Source of the DNA: Mycobacterium colombiense CECT 3035
GTDB lineage: Bacteria; Actinomycetota; Actinomycetes; Mycobacteriales; Mycobacteriaceae
Length of the DNA stretch: 64,000 nt
Assembly: GCF_002105755.1 (NCBI RefSeq)
Contig: NZ_CP020821.1
Span: 2,728,001 to 2,792,000 of the forward strand
Reading direction: 5' to 3'
This document shows, piece by piece, positions 63,746-64,000 of the stretch (the first letter of the stretch is position 1; each line of letters opens with the position of its first letter). The notes under the pieces are model-generated. The model was not told the origin of the DNA. It did not search any database and saw only the letters and a list, made by a program, of their open reading frames with translations. Both the position numbers and the translations under genes were made by a program.

Positions 63746-64000
63746 CTACCGCGGCCTGAGCACCTGCATCGGCGGCCGGTCCTCCAGCGACACCGGCGAG
63801 ATGCGCTGGGTGTAGCCCTGAAAGTCGGAGCCCTCGGGGCCGTCGGCGACGAATTGAGTCAGCCCGACGCCGGAGTCCGGGATGCCGCAGCGCGACAGCA
63901 GGGTCGCGATGACTTGGCGGCTCATCACGCCCAGCTCGGCCAGCGGGCGATTGCGGTGTGCGCGCACCCCCAGGTTGACCTGGGCGATCGCGTCCAGGCC
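63746..64000 (-). CDS. gpgS: Glucosyl-3-phosphoglycerate synthase GpgS, C-terminal part (truncated by window edge)
   Basis: The last ~84 residues of GpgS are visible, with the conserved GLDAIAQVNLGVRAHRNRPL, MSRQVIATLLSRCGIPDSG and the C-terminus DRPPMQVLRPR. The enzyme makes glucosyl-3-phosphoglycerate, the first step in methylglucose lipopolysaccharide synthesis. The catalytic GT81 domain lies beyond 64000. Its position beside Rv1209- and tagA-like genes matches M. tuberculosis Rv1208. Confidence 0.9.
   Translation of the reverse strand, partial: GLDAIAQVNLGVRAHRNRPLAELGVMSRQVIATLLSRCGIPDSGVGLTQFVADGPEGSDFQGYTQRISPVSLEDRPPMQVLRPR

Overview
The window is a chromosomal segment of a high-GC mycobacterium. 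Gene content and order follow the Mycobacterium tuberculosis block from embR (Rv1267c) to gpgS (Rv1208) in inverted orientation. Several features point to a slow grower outside the tuberculosis complex, possibly near the M. avium complex: no PE/PPE or toxin-antitoxin genes where M. tuberculosis has them, a 56-bp intergenic repeat family, and an IS481-family insertion. The species assignment is inference.

Layout. 1-4.1 kb: the end of embR, an IS481-type element inserted exactly at its stop codon, pknH, and a cAMP-linked hypothetical. 4.4-8 kb: a class III adenylate cyclase, a hypoxanthine/uracil-type DNA glycosylase not seen in the M. tuberculosis locus, amidase amiB2 and a HIT hydrolase. 8.1-12.1 kb: a very large membrane GGDEF-GGDEF-EAL protein. 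12.1-19.7 kb: a redox and drug cluster with a luciferase-like monooxygenase, an FAD monooxygenase, udgB, the Tap efflux pump, an FAD-linked oxidase, cyp130 and a TetR regulator. 19.9-30 kb: an acyltransferase, DeaD helicase, LprE lipoprotein, a RecB-like nuclease/helicase, an MFS pump and a membrane hypothetical. 30.2-39 kb: central carbon metabolism with kgd, two tandem SDRs, lpqZ, malic enzyme and mdh. 39.2-45.8 kb: CorA and the trehalose recycling importer LpqY-SugABC. 46-50 kb: an MgtE-like/DUF1003 pair and a lytic transglycosylase. 50.2-55.6 kb: mrp, then the envelope-stress unit sigE-rseA-htrA-tatB with a divergent methyltransferase. 55.7-59.7 kb: a TetR-controlled ABC exporter. 59.8-64 kb: glgC and glgM for alpha-glucan/maltose-1-phosphate, Rv1211-like, tagA, a DivIVA-like protein and the gpgS C-terminus.

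Two window-wide patterns stand out. First, about a dozen genes have a TANNNT -10 hexamer 6-8 nt before the start codon and no Shine-Dalgarno sequence, which predicts leaderless mRNAs and fixes several starts. Second, five conserved genes (lpqZ, the Rv1234 and Rv1233c homologues, the Rv1230c-type transglycosylase and htrA) are each out of frame by missing bases in G/C runs. This is either real decay or, more likely, homopolymer error in the assembly, so those proteins should be read as reconstructed.
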